In this document: piece after piece, positions 12,801 through 26,308 of the stretch
Layout: each line of letters starts with the position of its first letter
Position numbering within the stretch: the first letter of the stretch is position 1
Origin: Coniella vitis
Taxonomy: Eukaryota > Ascomycota > Sordariomycetes > Diaporthales > Schizoparmaceae
Assembly (NCBI GenBank): GCA_011317545.1
Contig: WUJK01000011.1
Span: forward strand, 1,193,501 to 1,257,500
Length of the DNA stretch: 64,000 bases
Reading direction: 5' to 3'
Position numbers and translations under genes: made by a program
The notes under the pieces: generated by a model
The model's input: only the letters and a program-made list of their open reading frames with translations
Database searches by the model: none
What the model was told of the DNA's origin: nothing

Positions 12801-15054
12801 TGCTGCAATTTGGTAGCGCAGACGGGTCAAGCCGGTTGCTTCAAGAGCGAGTGCGACGCCGATGCCGTCTCTATGTGACAATTTAACGACGGTCAGCACA
12901 ATTGCAGTCGCAGCGGTCTTAAAAAGTCAGGTAATGGGGCAATGAGCAGAATATTTTCTTGCATTCAATTCAAACCACTTGTGTCCTCATCGAGAGGCGA
13001 ACCTTGCCGGGTCGTGCAGGCGGTATTGAAGAGTGCGGCCTTGGCGGCGTACGCTTCCCAAGCATTTGAATATGGCCAACTATATCACACCCATGATTTG
13101 AAGTGGCAATGGCTCGTGGAGGCGGGGCGAACGCGTGAGCTCGGGCTTGTTGGGCAAGAAGAGGGCGCGTCGGACGGCTGGATCGAGGCGTGCTTCACTG
13201 ACGGGTCCGCGGGCGTCGCGCTTCCTGAATATTGCGGTGCCGATGTTTCTGCACCAATTCTGCGTTGTTTGAGAAGCCGCGAGCCCTCGAGTGACCGAGT
13301 CAATGTGTGTGTGCGCGTGTGGCCTCGTTTGCTTCGACGTCTCTGCCCCTGACCTTGGTCGTGCTCGCATTCGCTGGCGACGGGAGCGTGGCTCTCTTGT
13401 TCTAGCGTACATACCTAGTACTTGGACTCGCAACAGGTTCATCAGCAGATGTGCTGTCAGTCCAGCTAGCGAGGAAGCGCGAGATGCAGCTGTACCGATT
13501 GGGAAGCCGGGCATCAAGCTTCTTCAGGGACCATCCTTACCGCTCAAGAGATCTTTGGAGTAGGTCCGATGAAGGGCCCCAGGGCGTTTCTGTATCAAGG
13601 TCTACTGTACATAGGTATTGCGTACTGTACAGCTGCCCCAAAAAGCCGCAGTAGAGCAGTCGTAGTGTGAATTGGCGTGACTCGGCGACCGGAGGATGCA
13701 TTGCTGTTGTCAAGCCATCTTCATGCCTGCTCGGCAAGCCGGAGCTGCTGATGAGCCGGTTGATCAGAAGAACGAGAGCGTCTTCACGTCGCGCTGCGAT
13801 GCTTGGAACGATGCGATGCAGTCCGAATTTAATCTATCGGCCAGGGAGGCTCAGGCCGTTGCTTGTGGCAGTTTCTGTACTGGTACTATGTAGAAGGAGC
13901 ACAACCTAGCAAGAGTCTAGACTAATGCGTACCTAGGTAGCTCTGCCGTCTGACCCCGCGCAGCGGAATGGCTGCGCCAGGACCAAGATGCAGTACGTGC
14001 TCGGGCATCTTCCCAGAGAGGAAAACTCTGTGATGTGGGTGTGGGAAAGCGCAAGGGCAGGGTTTGCTGGCTGCTGCAGTACCTAGGTACTTCCTTCTTT
14101 GCGATTTTGGTGCGCGGAAACGAGCAGTACCGTGTATACCTACAGTCCCCTGTCGCGGTAGCCACTACTATGATGTTGGTATCTGGCAGCGAGACTGGGG
14201 GTCTCTATACAACGGAAGTACTTGCAGTGCAATATACGTACCAGCGGTGCTTGGCGAGCAGCTACTGAAGTACACGTAGTATGTACTATTGTACACGTAT
14301 CTCCGCCCTTGCACAAAGTAATCGTTCCAACAGGCCTCATAGTAATCACACATCTTCTTGCGCTGCAAATTGTCCTCCACTACGAACACACACGGCTCAT
14401 TCGACGTTCGACATCATAGCAAACGAGCAAGGGCCCAGCGGCCTGCATGCCGAGGCACCCTACCGTATGATGCATGCCGGCACGTCACGCATAGCTAGCG
14501 ACCTGAACCGCAAAGTCTGCGAGTCTTGCCCGACCTGGCCTGTTCACTATTCCCAAGTCTTGCGCTCCTGCTGATTGGCAGCAGTGGCAATAGATGTTTC
14601 GCACGACGCTTCAAAGAACCCAATGCTATGGCACAGCATGATGCCTCGCAGGATGCTTTGCTCGTCTGTCTACTTTTGGCACGCAAGGTCGCCGGCTCTT
14701 TCGCTCACTCTGTGGAATATAGGCTCGATATCGAACCGAAACGTTCCTTGGTGGTTGCGCGTCCAGCAAAATCCACGAACCACCACGACATCTCCCGAAC
14801 CTCCTACGATATACACTCTTCGCTTGGGCTGGTTGGATCCAGCAATGGGCCCAGCCATGGTTGGATTGGGAACCAACGGGCTTGCTAACGCAACGGCGGG
14901 CGAGAGAGCCGAGCGTCTGTTTCGTGCGCTCTCGCGGGCGGGCTTCCTCACTGTTTACTTTGTGCAGATGGGACCCGGGACATGCCGCCATCCTGGTCAG
15001 GATCTGATCTTGATTTGAACTGGGGACTGTCCAGGGTCTTATGTGGCCTGTGCT

Positions 15055-15087
15055 GCGGCAGCAGCAGCAGCTTGCTGCTGCTGCCGC
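15055..15087. repeat. Perfect inverted repeat made of CAG/CTG triplets
   Basis: A 14-base arm GCGGCAGCAGCAGC is followed by the spacer AGCTT and by its exact reverse complement. It would form a stable hairpin in single-stranded DNA or RNA. A palindromic GTCGATCGAC follows a few bases downstream. Confidence 0.9.
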
Positions 15088-18000
15088 TGAGTCGATCGAC
15101 ATGACCCAAGTCGGAATGAATTTCTTTTGATTCAGCGTGCAGCTGTCAACAATAGGCTGCAGAAACCATCACAACCACTGCAACGGCACCACAACCCTCC
15201 TGGCCTTGAAGAAGAAGGAGATGAGTGCCAGGGCTGCCAGGATATGGCCCGATCTTGACCCAAGCGTGCCAGCGGATTGACAGGCCTTTGTACAGGATAC
15301 GATGCAGATTCATTCATTAGCCCAAGTCGCATTCCGCCCTGCTATAACGATCCTTCGCCGAGCATCCTCATGCGGCAATAAGGCCTTGCAAACCGTTGGT
15401 CAACCGTGCCACCGAATGGTCTCGAGGCCTTATCGACAGTCATTTATCAGACGTTTCTGTTACGCACCGCGACCCTAGTCGTCATTCCGGGCTGATTGGC
15501 TTTCTCCACTATGCATGCATGAGAAAATTTTGTTGCACGCTCGACTCTTTGCTTGTACAATGCAACCTCCCCATATGTATAGTGCGTATTCTTGCACTAC
15601 AATGTACATGAATTTGTACATAGCGCAAGTAGCACTATACTATGAGAGTTGGCTTGTACCAACACTCTTGAGCGGCTCATTCTCAGCCTGACCTAATTGC
15701 TTGCAGCCAGCACTGTGTGGCAGCGTCCTTTGAAATCTGCTCTCCGAGACGGACAAGCAGAAGGTTTGCGAATGCCAGTGTAACTTTTGGTTCGCGGCTC
15801 CGTCGTCTCCCCGTTGACGACGTGTCTTGTTTTCATGGAGCACCGTGGTCAAAGTGGGACACGTCCCGCTCGTGGCAGCTGTCGTCGCGGACGTTCCCTG
15901 CCCTCCTCTTCATCAGCCATCTGCATGTTCAAGCTGTGGTGGAACACCACCCACACATCGTCGAGCGGGAGTAAGGGACGGGGAGCAAGGGAGATGCATA
16001 TCCGGCCCTCCGCTATTTCAAGCAACCATAATCCACACATGGAGATCCTCCGGGGCCTGCAGACTTGGTGCAGCTTAGTTCCTTCCGGACCGCGACGACC
16101 TTCCCAATCATCTTAGCCGAACGGCTTTGCACACGCTCTGAAGCCTTTGCGAAGCTGATGGCCTCCTTCCTGCCTTTGTCCTTGCTTCCATAAAGTGGTG
16201 CAACCGAAGATCTCAATCCACGACACGAGATTCTTGTGCCGCGCCATCAATCGAAAGCCATCGTCTGATTTGCTCCCAAGACCGTGCTTGGAATTGCGCT
16301 GGCGCAACACGCAACGCTGAAGCATGCGTTCACACATGCAGGTCCCTTGCTACTTTCCAGAAGCTTACCAAGTCCATTGACCCAACACGGGGCGACAATC
16401 CTGCTATGCGTGTGGTTGGAAGCCACTCAGCCGGCGGCCCCAGGAGCTGGCAATCCGTCCAACAGGGTACGGAGTACGGGTTCAACGGCTGACGAGCATT
16501 CGGCTGCCGAGCCACATGTTTCTCTCCAAGCGCGTCGTGTCCTTCGGCTTCCCGCTTAAATTGAGCCCCCCCTCCTCCCGTTTCCTGCCCCGGAACCAAG
16601 GAGGCCTGGACTCTCACAGGTTCAAAACGGAAATGGGCCGGAGGACGTTACCGCTGCAGCTGCAGCTCCCCACCACCAAAATCAGCAGTGCCATTTGTAC
16701 ATACTATGTACTTTGAGTATGCAATTCCAACTGCCTCACCCCAGTACAGGGCAACCGGCCGCAGGATCCGGCCTCCTGGGCCGATGGAGCCTGCGAGGTC
16801 GTGCCTACATAGTAAGCATGAGCAGGGGGCCAACGCTTGGATTCATACCGGAATTTGGCTGTTGATTTTCGAGCGCTTCCTGACGGGCTGATGGGCGAGG
16901 CTGTACTGTGTAGTATCGATTGTTCTTCTTTTGCATCCTGCTTCATAACAGCTGGCGGCAGTTCAGGAAGCACGCGATCAAAGAACGAATCACACGCCAG
17001 AGACCAGTGCGCCGTCCCCATAAGCGGGAGCACTCACCGGAAAAGCACTCTTCGCAGCAGGGTTGGCACAGGGTCTGCAAACGTTTTGATTAGAGATTGC
17101 AGATGCAAATTCAAGTACGTAGTATCTTATTACTTTGCCCCTCCAGGTGTTCTCCGAGAGCAGGCTACACTGCTTGGCATTATACGAGGTTATCAGGAAA
17201 ACCGGGTAATCTTCATCTCCGTCAACATTTGCGTCCACAACTGGGATGTGATCTTCCTCCGCCTTTGGGTCCTTTATTGTGCCGTCCACTGCCTCTTATT
17301 ACGTATTCAGTGATACAGCACGTAGCCAGGTTGGAAGTCTGTCGAAAGCGCCACGTGTTGCTCATTTCTCTCACAGTACTTCACGGGCTTTTCGATGCCT
17401 CTCCTTCCTCTTCGGAATGGAAGTTGACAACTCAGGGTGAGATGTCATGACCCGGGAATATGACGCTCTCTTACATCCGTCAATCGCAAAACACGACCAA
17501 ACCAGACGAGGGCGATCGGCGCTGGACAGGTGCGCTCCTCCACACAGCAACCAACATCTCTCAAAGCACACGCTGGAAACCATGATGTCAAGCCGGACCA
17601 ATCTCCTATCGTCCTGACAAGGTGAGCAATCTCGATGCCGTGACAAGCTCCCCATTCGCTATCACGTAAATAGTATGGCGTTGGCTCGTTTCATTTTGGT
17701 AATAGATTAATGGGCGGAGAAACTGATAAGCTGGCCCCCCAGGAGTCCATCCAAGCATTTAGCAAATAGCAAGGGTTACTCACTCGTAAGCCCTTTCATT
17801 GTGGTCGCAAGGACTTCGGCATGACCTCCACGGCGACGGAGTGTGTCCTCCTCCAAAGCTCCCAGCGACTGCCGCCGTCTGCCATCCGCCAATTGAGTAA
17901 TTGCGTGGTACATGGGAATGGATGGATGCCAGAGACTGTTCGACGTGCAAGGACATCAATATCGTTACGCGTGACTCCCTGTTTTCTTTTTAAGGTCGCT

Positions 18001-20946
18001 TCAGTGCCTCAGACTAGGAACACGAAGCTCAACAAATCCAGATTTTGGTGCCGTGCGACAACAGCAAGCGACTGCCAAGGTCATCAACTTATCAAAGTAC
18101 GTTAGGTAACTAATCCAGCGATCACGTGCCGTTGAGATGAAGACGTCCTCGCCATGCCGACCCTTGTGTGCCGCGGATTGTTTCCAAGCCACCCGAATTT
18201 CATCTTCTAAAAGCTGAGCTTCTTGGCCTTACTCACTTTTTAGCAGGCCTTGTCAGTTTTCCTACGAGACACGATGTACTGGTTTATGTTCGCTTTGAAA
18301 GGATGATTCTCAGCCCGATCCAACCACTGATATGTGTGTTTTCTTTCCTTTCGGGAGCAGAGGGAGGGCAGGCCTGCCTGCTTGCTTGCCCTCGCCGCCT
18401 TTATCATCCCTCAGAATCTGGCAGCAAGTGCTGACGATGCTGATGACACCTCCACGCACTCGTCTCAGTTTCCTTCCTCTCTCCATTGCGGCCACCATCG
18501 AGCCCCCCGCGCCGAAGCTCTTGTGCATAGGACCGCCAACAGCCGCGACACTACGCGGACAAAAGCGGGGGCCCCCATGGTGGCTTTCGCGCATTCATCG
18601 TGAGGGATTTTTTTTTTTTACATCATTCCGCTGTTGCTCTTCCTGTGGCTTATGTCCACACGGGCAGTGTCTCAAAGAGGTGTTTTCGGTTGACCTCGCT
18701 ACCCTGAGGATCAAAGAAGATGGGAGAGAAAAAGAAAATAGAAAGATGGCCCAGGGGAAGGGTGCGATTATGATGTGCCCATTCTCGGAAAACATACCGT
18801 CCAGCTCGCTGGTGGGAAACAGAAAAGATGGATAGGCGAGGGCGATTTCCCCTTAGTAGTGATAATAACCATAGGGCTTAAAGATAATCGTACACGCTCG
18901 CTTTGGATCGAATTCTGTCGGGTAGGCATGACAATCTCGGCTGGGTGAGTTCTACGGCGGAGTGGGGAAGACCAACTTCGACAGGTTGCCGAACGGGGCA
19001 CGCGTAGGTGAGGAGAGATTTTTCGATTCTATTTTTGCTCTTCGTTCCCTTTCAATATCGGCTGCTCCAGAGGATTGGATGGGAAGAAGCTGTAAAGAAT
19101 GGGTTCCTTGGGAGGGTGGTTGGATGGTTTCTGTATAATGTGTTTTGGCGAGTGTTCATGCTAGATTCTAGGAGGGCAAGGTTTTACAGAACGAGGACTT
19201 TGTAGACCTGCCATGGTCAACACACATGATTTTGGCTATAAAAAAGAGTTTCCATGGGCCAAGGCAATGAATCGTTCTCAACCTGATGCATCGTGATGAC
19301 CTGCGAGTGGACCAATTGCTCCAGGTTATGACCATCGAAGACATAGATATAATGAAGAGCATAACAATGTATGAATAACCCCCTTATTACCAAAACCGAA
19401 TTTCGAGAATGCAATACCTAGATCATCACTGGAGCATTGCGTGTCAGTATCGCTAAACATGCATTATGTTGTGCCAGTCGGTTGGTGTATCGCCCAGAGC
19501 TTGATTTGCACGTTGGCTCCAACACCCAAAAAGAGTGTTGTTCCTCTAACAAGATATGACAGAAGTAGGGGATCCAAAGCGTAATGCATATTATGGAATG
19601 ATGAAAAGACTCCTTGAACACAGGAGCGAGAAAAGTAATCCGGGCACTATGACAATATCAGATTTCGTTGTCTAAACAAACGCAGTTCTCACTTCCAATA
19701 GAGAGGCTTTGCGCATGTTTCATGGTCTACCTATGCATCAATGGTCTTCAACACGCCAGCGACAGCTGCTTTTCCAGGTGGGCATGAGAGCGGTCTGTGC
19801 AATGCCTCTATCCTCTCTCGTGGACCCACCACCGTCTTTTGGAGTTGTGGGAAGGCTTTCTAGACGAAACGATGCGTGAATTGCATCATATTCTGAATAG
19901 GTAAGCTAGTGAGTGTATTTGAACTGATGTTTTTTCCTTGGGAGATCGGTCCAACATCCGGGTCCTAGGGCGATGGGACTGACCTCACTCATGAGCAAAT
20001 AACAATTTGAAAGGATTGGTTCTTCGTTGAGAGACTGTTGGGATTCCTCAGTTCCTATTCTCAGATAGCAGGCATGAAGACGGGATTTCAAGCGATTCGT
20101 GACTGTATAATGAGGCTGGACCTGCTTGGATACTCTCTCCATGCTGCGCAAATTATGGCTGTACATGCGCATGTGTGCTCTCGCATGGTCTCGTGGTATT
20201 TTCGATGCATAGTCCCCATGATGGGCTTTGCTGATAACTTCAGAGAAGCAGCTGGATTTGTTCATACAAGAAAGAGGGTGGATAAGACTCCTGATTGGGG
20301 GGTTATGGGCAATAGACCATGTTCACCGAATATGACAATCCCTTGGAGCTCCTTTCCTTGATATTCTGACTAGAGTTGATATATAGGCCTGGCATCATTA
20401 TCCCTTTCACTAGCTAACCCAGCATATCATGACCATGCAAACCGCAGCTTCAGTTTCATCCACGCAGCGTTAAGTTAACACCTTGGGTCTATGGACGTCA
20501 ATGGTATATTCCAATGGATACAATAGCCTTGAAAAGACCCCCCAAAACACCACCACCATTACCCAAGGTCGACAAATGACAATTCAGAAAAAGCCCCAAG
20601 TAGATTGAACAACGAGCACATCTAATGGAGAAGCGAAACACGATGCAATCGTTTTCCACGCCATACTAACGCTGCAGAAGAAGAGCTGGGCTCCGTCGAG
20701 CTCTTTCTTCTTTAACAACAATCCCGGAAATTATCTGCTTTTTAGTTATTGCCGCGCTGTGTCTAGATTCCGTGGTCAGCTGCTTGCGGCTACTCTTCCT
20801 TGCGCTCTAGCTGTAAGTCGTGGGCGTTCGGTGGGCATTCAGTGTGTGTTTAGAGACACGTCGATTCCCGTCGATCGACGATGAAACCACGCGCACATGG
20901 CGATCTAAAAAACAATCTCCTCCCCCGCTCCCCTCTCTAAAATTCT

Positions 20947-20947
<1 letters not shown>

Positions 20948-21001
<54 letters not shown>
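20948..21001 (+). repeat. 54-base A homopolymer
   Basis: An uninterrupted A run in intergenic sequence. A retroposed poly(A) tail is possible, but I see no recognisable element body or obvious target-site duplication next to it. Confidence 0.9.
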
Positions 21002-21002
<1 letters not shown>

Positions 21003-22483
21003 ACGCAGAGAGACAACAAGACAAATTAGGAAAACGGGAACATTTGGGAAGCGAAGAGAGCAATTCCCCATACCCGAGTCTGCCGAGGTCTGGCTAGACG
21101 GGTTGCAAACAACTCTTCCATGTACTATGTATATGTAGCACACCTCCCCATTCCTCCTTCCCCCCCCCTTGCGAAACATTGTTTTTTTATTCTCCCCGCA
21201 AAAAAAGGGGAATGGAGAGGTGTACGGTAAAACATCAAGATTCAAGGAATGTGGGCGCGCGTGGACGCGAACAACGTATTCGGCATGGCTTCTTGAAACC
21301 GCGGCTACTGTGAACATGGCGACTGCTTGATGCAAATAGTCAAGTTGGGACGACGAGCTGCGGCAGAAGAAAACAGAGAAGAAGAGAATCTGCAACTTCT
21401 TTTCTGTAAGAGGAAAAAAAACCGTTATCGAGAGTGTGTCTCTAGTCGCTAAGCAGCCTCACCAGTCAGTAAGCTGCCTTCCCCCAGACTATCTATGACA
21501 GATGGACTTTCATCTAAGCGCACACACACACATCTGATCAAAAAGCAAGTCAGGCGTGTGCCGGGGACTCTTCAGACGAACAGGATGAAGCAAGGATTCC
21601 GTAAATGTGTTTGTATACGACAGGTTCCTCCTTTGCAAAGAAACTCATTGCGAACACCCCTCCGTATTTCTCACAAACCGGTCATGCGGTCGTCGAGTGT
21701 TCAAACGTAAGGGAATGACGCGGTCTCGCCTGGATTTCGGCCAAACTTGTGATTCCGGAAAAAGAGACAAAAAAAAAAAAAAAGGCAGGCCAGGGAAAAA
21801 GAAGAAGAAGATGAGCGCGATGACAACAAAAGACGACGCCCTGGACATGTTGACTTCAAACGAAGCAATGCGCCCCGCCATAGATACCACAAAAGAAATG
21901 GTAAGCCGTGATTTTCAAAAGTACTCATGGCTTACTTTGGTGTATGAATAAGTTTCCAAGTTCTTTTCACAACCGCAGGTCGAGTTTATCAGCGCGAGAC
22001 TACTATATCAAGCCTCTCGGAATCACATCCATACCCACTCGGTGATTATTCAGATTTCTCATCCTTTACCCATTTGAAAAGAGTCCTCACCATGAACTAT
22101 AACCCTCGGTATCCATAATGACACTTTTTGTTGGCTTTGGTTTGCTAGAGCATTGACACGATATTGAGGGAAACGGGCTTATGCATCGCAATTAACCAAG
22201 TCTTTGGTCACTTGTGCTTAAGACTAGTATGCACCAACGCCCTACGATTTTAGCAAAGGACCAAAAAAGAAAAAGAAAAGAAAAAGAAAACAAAACCAAA
22301 CGACGCCACACAAAAGCATTCAACGAGCCGTGCGTGGCTGCAGTCTATGTGTTTTTCCGAAATAGATACGAGTTATATATATTGGAACCAATATAAAATG
22401 ATGATATCGAGAATGCAGAGATGCATGCTTTGGATTGCTGCATGCGTAGTACGTCTATAAATGTCGATCAAATCAGGGATAAG

Positions 22484-22498
22484 CCCCCCCCCCCCCCC
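22484..22498. repeat. 15-base C homopolymer
   Basis: An uninterrupted C run in intergenic sequence. Confidence 0.85.
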
Positions 22499-24167
22499 GC
22501 AAGAAAAGAAAGAATATGAACACACAAAGCAGTTTCCATGTGCTGCTTGCTGCCATATAAAGCAGGGGCGACAAAAAACCTGGTCGGTCCCACGTACACC
22601 AACAACTATGCCATTACGTCGGTGGTTGATATCGTCTTTCTTACGCTGGCTCGCGGACGGGCTACTTACTGTAAACCCTCGTGGTTATCGTCTTTCAGGT
22701 ATAAAAATAAAGCATAGACGACTGACTCTACTCGGTCCAGATCTACAAAGTAGCTAGCGTCTTGTACCAAGACCCCTACCGGATGCTCCAAAAGCAGGAT
22801 ATTTGGCAAGCAATCGGCCTGGACTCGTTGGTATGTGTCCTGTCTGGTCTACCGGCTATGCGATGTCAGCAAGATACGGAAAGATACATGTCTTTTGAAA
22901 GACAGGCAGGACAGGAACTACTGTGTATAGGCTTTCAACCTAGTTGACCGTGTCTTAGGTAATAGACAAGGAAAGAATATACAAAACATGATTTCCCGTG
23001 GTAAAAAAAAGAGCGCCAGAACTACCATGTGCCCCAAGAAAGAGATCTACATGGGAGCAAAACCCCTCCAAAAGCCTAAAAGCAAGTCAAGCATCGAGAA
23101 CCAATGAAGTCGGCGCAAGTGGTGAGTTTCGGAGGTTACATGCGGCATATTTTGAAATGTACATACAGCTACCAATACGGCCTGGCCGGTGCAAAGTTTT
23201 GGGGCGCGGCAGGGAGCAGACTCGAACCAGTGGGGGGCCAAGCACTGTGCCGTAGTCATAGTATAAAGTGCAGGGCTGTGGTGGCAGAGAAGAAAAGACA
23301 AGTACGTAGTAAAAGAAGACCAAAAACAAAACAGCAATAGGCTGAGAAGACGGCGGCAGGGAGGGGTGGCGCCATGTTCTGGAACGTCCCAAAAGGCGCC
23401 GGCCATCCACGATAAGGGTCCGTGGAAGAGCCTGCCTTGCTATCTCGAATGCAAGGTGCTGGAAGAGGGCATAAAGACCCGTGGGCACACATGGGACATA
23501 GCAAGCAGTCAGCATGTTTGCAAGCGACAGAGACGAGGCATGTCATTATCGCGGCTATTGGTGCCGACGCCCTGGGGCTTGTCAGTGTACCATAGTAAAA
23601 AAAAAACCGCAAAATCCCGCAGTCAGGAACCTACAAGACAAAAAACAGACGGTTTCTATCCTCTTCTTTTGCTGATCTGAAACAAAGATAGATTATCCGT
23701 AGTTTGTGTTGACCTGTCACACTGGAACATAACCGAGGACTGTGGTCGTACTATGGACTCGCATATCGCTCGCTTGGAGCGGTAATCTTGTTTTTTTTTT
23801 GTGCTTGGGGGTGGGACGCGGCTTGCAATAGACTCGGCGCCGAAGGGGGAAAAGAACGCAGAAGACGGTGACGATGGCGATACTGGCGATGGGTGGTGAT
23901 GACAAAGCTGAATCAGCAAGGATAGTGGCTTACATAATGTATTGCCATGTTGCTGGCCAGGACGCCTTGGGAAGGCATTGGGCAGAGCCACTGATCAACA
24001 GGGGCACGCCAGGGATAAAACCCAAAAACCACAACTACATACTTAGTACTAGGTACATTAGTAGTCGACCTCTAAACCATGCACAGCAGAGACAGGCAGC
24101 CCATGGTCATGGTTGCACAACGCGGGGGAGACAATGTCATCCCATGGCCCTACAGAGTACATGAAAT

Positions 24168-25257
24168 ACTATGTAGGGCCCCCTTACCAATCTGCATCCG
24201 GCCCTGGAACTGAGTGGACAGAGTACGACAAGAATGCAAGTCAGCGTATCCCAAGGACACTGGAGCAGCATCTTAGGCTGTACGCTGTACTTCTGTATGC
24301 CATGGCAGCCCAGCGGCAGATACGAAAGGGCGAGGGGAGGCGGCTGCGGTGATGGGCTGCCGGATAGGCTGCATCGTCACAGTACATGGTGCTGGGTGCA
24401 TTGCAGTGAGCATGTGTACATAGCACCACTTAGCTGGAGGCTGGCTGTTGGCTGTCAGCACATTGCTGGTTGTGCCTCGTTTGGGGCGTGATATTTCCGT
24501 TTCGCGTTCCCTTGCTGGAATCCTTTTACTGGGAGTACTATGTACTGCATGCTATGTACATAGTATCCTGGACAGAGTATTTTAGTAAGCCCGCTCCAGC
24601 AGTAAAGTACTATGTACCGTTAGTTTAGTGGGCGGGCAGCAGGCTAGCTGGCTAGTTGGCTAGCAGCCAGTAGTGGCATGGGCTGCTGCTGGGGCAACCA
24701 ACGACCAAGCCTCTCGCGCCCCACCGCTGGACGCCCTGCCAATCAGGGCTGCCTCTTCTTCCCCACGCCTTGGCGGCTTGGGCCTGGCGCTGGCCCGTGT
24801 GTATGTGTGTGTTGCGTGCGTATGCGCCAGGCAGGCCCAGGCCAAGGCAGGCCCGTTGGTTTTGCTGGGGCTCCCAACCAGACGTTGGCGTCTGTTCAGT
24901 CTGCGTCGAGGCGGTCAACCACCGCCGCCTGTGCTGTGGATGTGCCTGTGGAGTTGTGGGTTTGCATGGCTGCCATGGCTGCCATGGCTGCTGCTGCTGC
25001 GTGGAGAAGAAGGGGGGTTCCCCCCCCGCAAGCCAGAGAGAAAAATGAGGCTGTGTTGTATGTGGCGAGATGAAGCCCGTCAGCACCGCCTGTTCTGTTT
25101 AGGTACGATGCAGGACACTTACAGCAACCGTTACAGTGGACGAGCCCACTAACTCGCAGGGCTAACGATCCGGGCCCATTGCCGGCAACTGGGGCGCCCA
25201 GGCGCACACTCACACCGACTCTTGCTTGACGTTTACTATGTACTCGCTTACTATGTA
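24168..25257. repeat. Cluster of TACATAGTA/TACTATGTA palindromic motifs
   Basis: Six copies of the 9-mer lie here: 24168, 24536, 24557, 24608, 25234 and 25249. The copy at 24552-24563 is a perfect palindrome CTATGTACATAG, and two copies at 25234 and 25249 sit 15 bases apart. The interval codes for nothing I can recognise. Function is unknown; this is the densest local grouping of a motif spread over the whole window. Confidence 0.75.
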
Positions 25258-26308
25258 CATCGTACAGTTGCAATGACAGTGGCAGTGGCAGCAAGGCTGC
25301 TCATCAACCAGGCCCTGGAGTTGATGAAGCGAGCAGTCTTCCTCAGGTGTGCCGCCCTGACCAGTGCACGATCCTGTGCCGCATGCGTTGAAACAGCGCG
25401 TACTATGCTCGCGGTCAAACACAGTGTGCTGGTGCTTATACTGCATATCTTGCGATGGTCTGGTCTTCACTGCCCTACGATAGTATAGCAGTGCCCAATT
25501 TCCCTGACTCTGTGTAATCGCGACTAGTTTCTTGCTAAAAGCGGGCGCTTGCTACATAGTCCAGGCTTCCCAAACCGGCGATTACCTGGGCACTTCCGAT
25601 GTGCTACGGTGGTTGCTTTGCGGTGGTGAATCGCGATGCGATTTGCGCGAAACACACTGTGCAAAGATACAAGCTCCAAGTATTTGCATCTGATTGCGGT
25701 CCCCGCGTCATACTTGTTAGCACAACTCGACGCGAGCAAAAGGAGGGAGGAGCAGCCCACCGGCAGCGGTAGGAAGGCAGGAGCGCTCACCAGAGCCCCA
25801 GAGGCAGGACGCGGGCTGGCGGGCTGGCGGGCAGCACTCAGGACAGGGCACCCCCCGGTCGACCCGTCCCCGCTTCGTGCTTTCCCAGCACCCCCATCCG
25901 GTCCCATCCCATCGCTACTTGGCTGGGCCCTTTCCTCTCGTCTCCTCTCGCCCTCCTCAAATCTCAATCCCACCTCTCCATCATCCCATCCCGTCCTCTT
26001 CATTCCACACAAACACCCAACACCCAACACACATACGAGACGCTATTCGCGTGTGCGCAAAGCCCCTCAACACGCCCACAACACCATCACCACCCAGCAC
26101 GCCGCCCTGTATTGTCCGCACGCCATGCTCCCGCCTGCCCACGCCCTCCTCTGAGCTGGCCCTCGGCACGCCCCCAACCACCACCGCCTTGGGGCCCCTC
26201 GTCTGGCCTGCTCCGGGGTCCTCGACGCCCTTGCGACCGCTATCCACTCTCCTCTCCAGCGCAGACGCTCGCGCTCTTGCCTGCTGCGCCGCCAGGCTCG
26301 CCGGCACC

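Larger units (their letters stand above)
9843..26308. other. 16.5-kb gene-poor interval between divergent genes
   Basis: No frame gives a recognisable protein or a credible multi-exon model. The first kilobase or so is probably promoter and leader of the GT2 gene on the minus strand, and 25.8-26.3 kb is pyrimidine-rich and probably promoter and leader of the next plus-strand gene. Between them lie simple repeats, a perfect CAG/CTG inverted repeat (15055-15087), a 54-base A run (20948-21001), a 15-base C run (22484-22498) and about ten copies of the TACATAGTA/TACTATGTA motif, densest at 24.1-25.3 kb. Base composition looks unremarkable by eye, so it does not resemble AT-rich heterochromatin. 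Non-coding RNAs cannot be excluded. Confidence 0.55.

Noticed and set aside
19008..19205. 65-codon plus-strand frame with hydrophobic and basic content
   Set aside because: Too short, no acceptor-linked upstream exon found, no family recognised.
23195..23285. Sequence resembling a tRNA box B on the minus strand (GGTTCGAGTC)
   Set aside because: The bases around it cannot form a T-stem or acceptor stem, so it is not a tRNA.
25636..26154. 172-codon plus-strand frame upstream of the 26309 gene
   Set aside because: Pro/Ser-rich composition from a pyrimidine-rich leader, starts far from any promoter-like context, and shows no domain.
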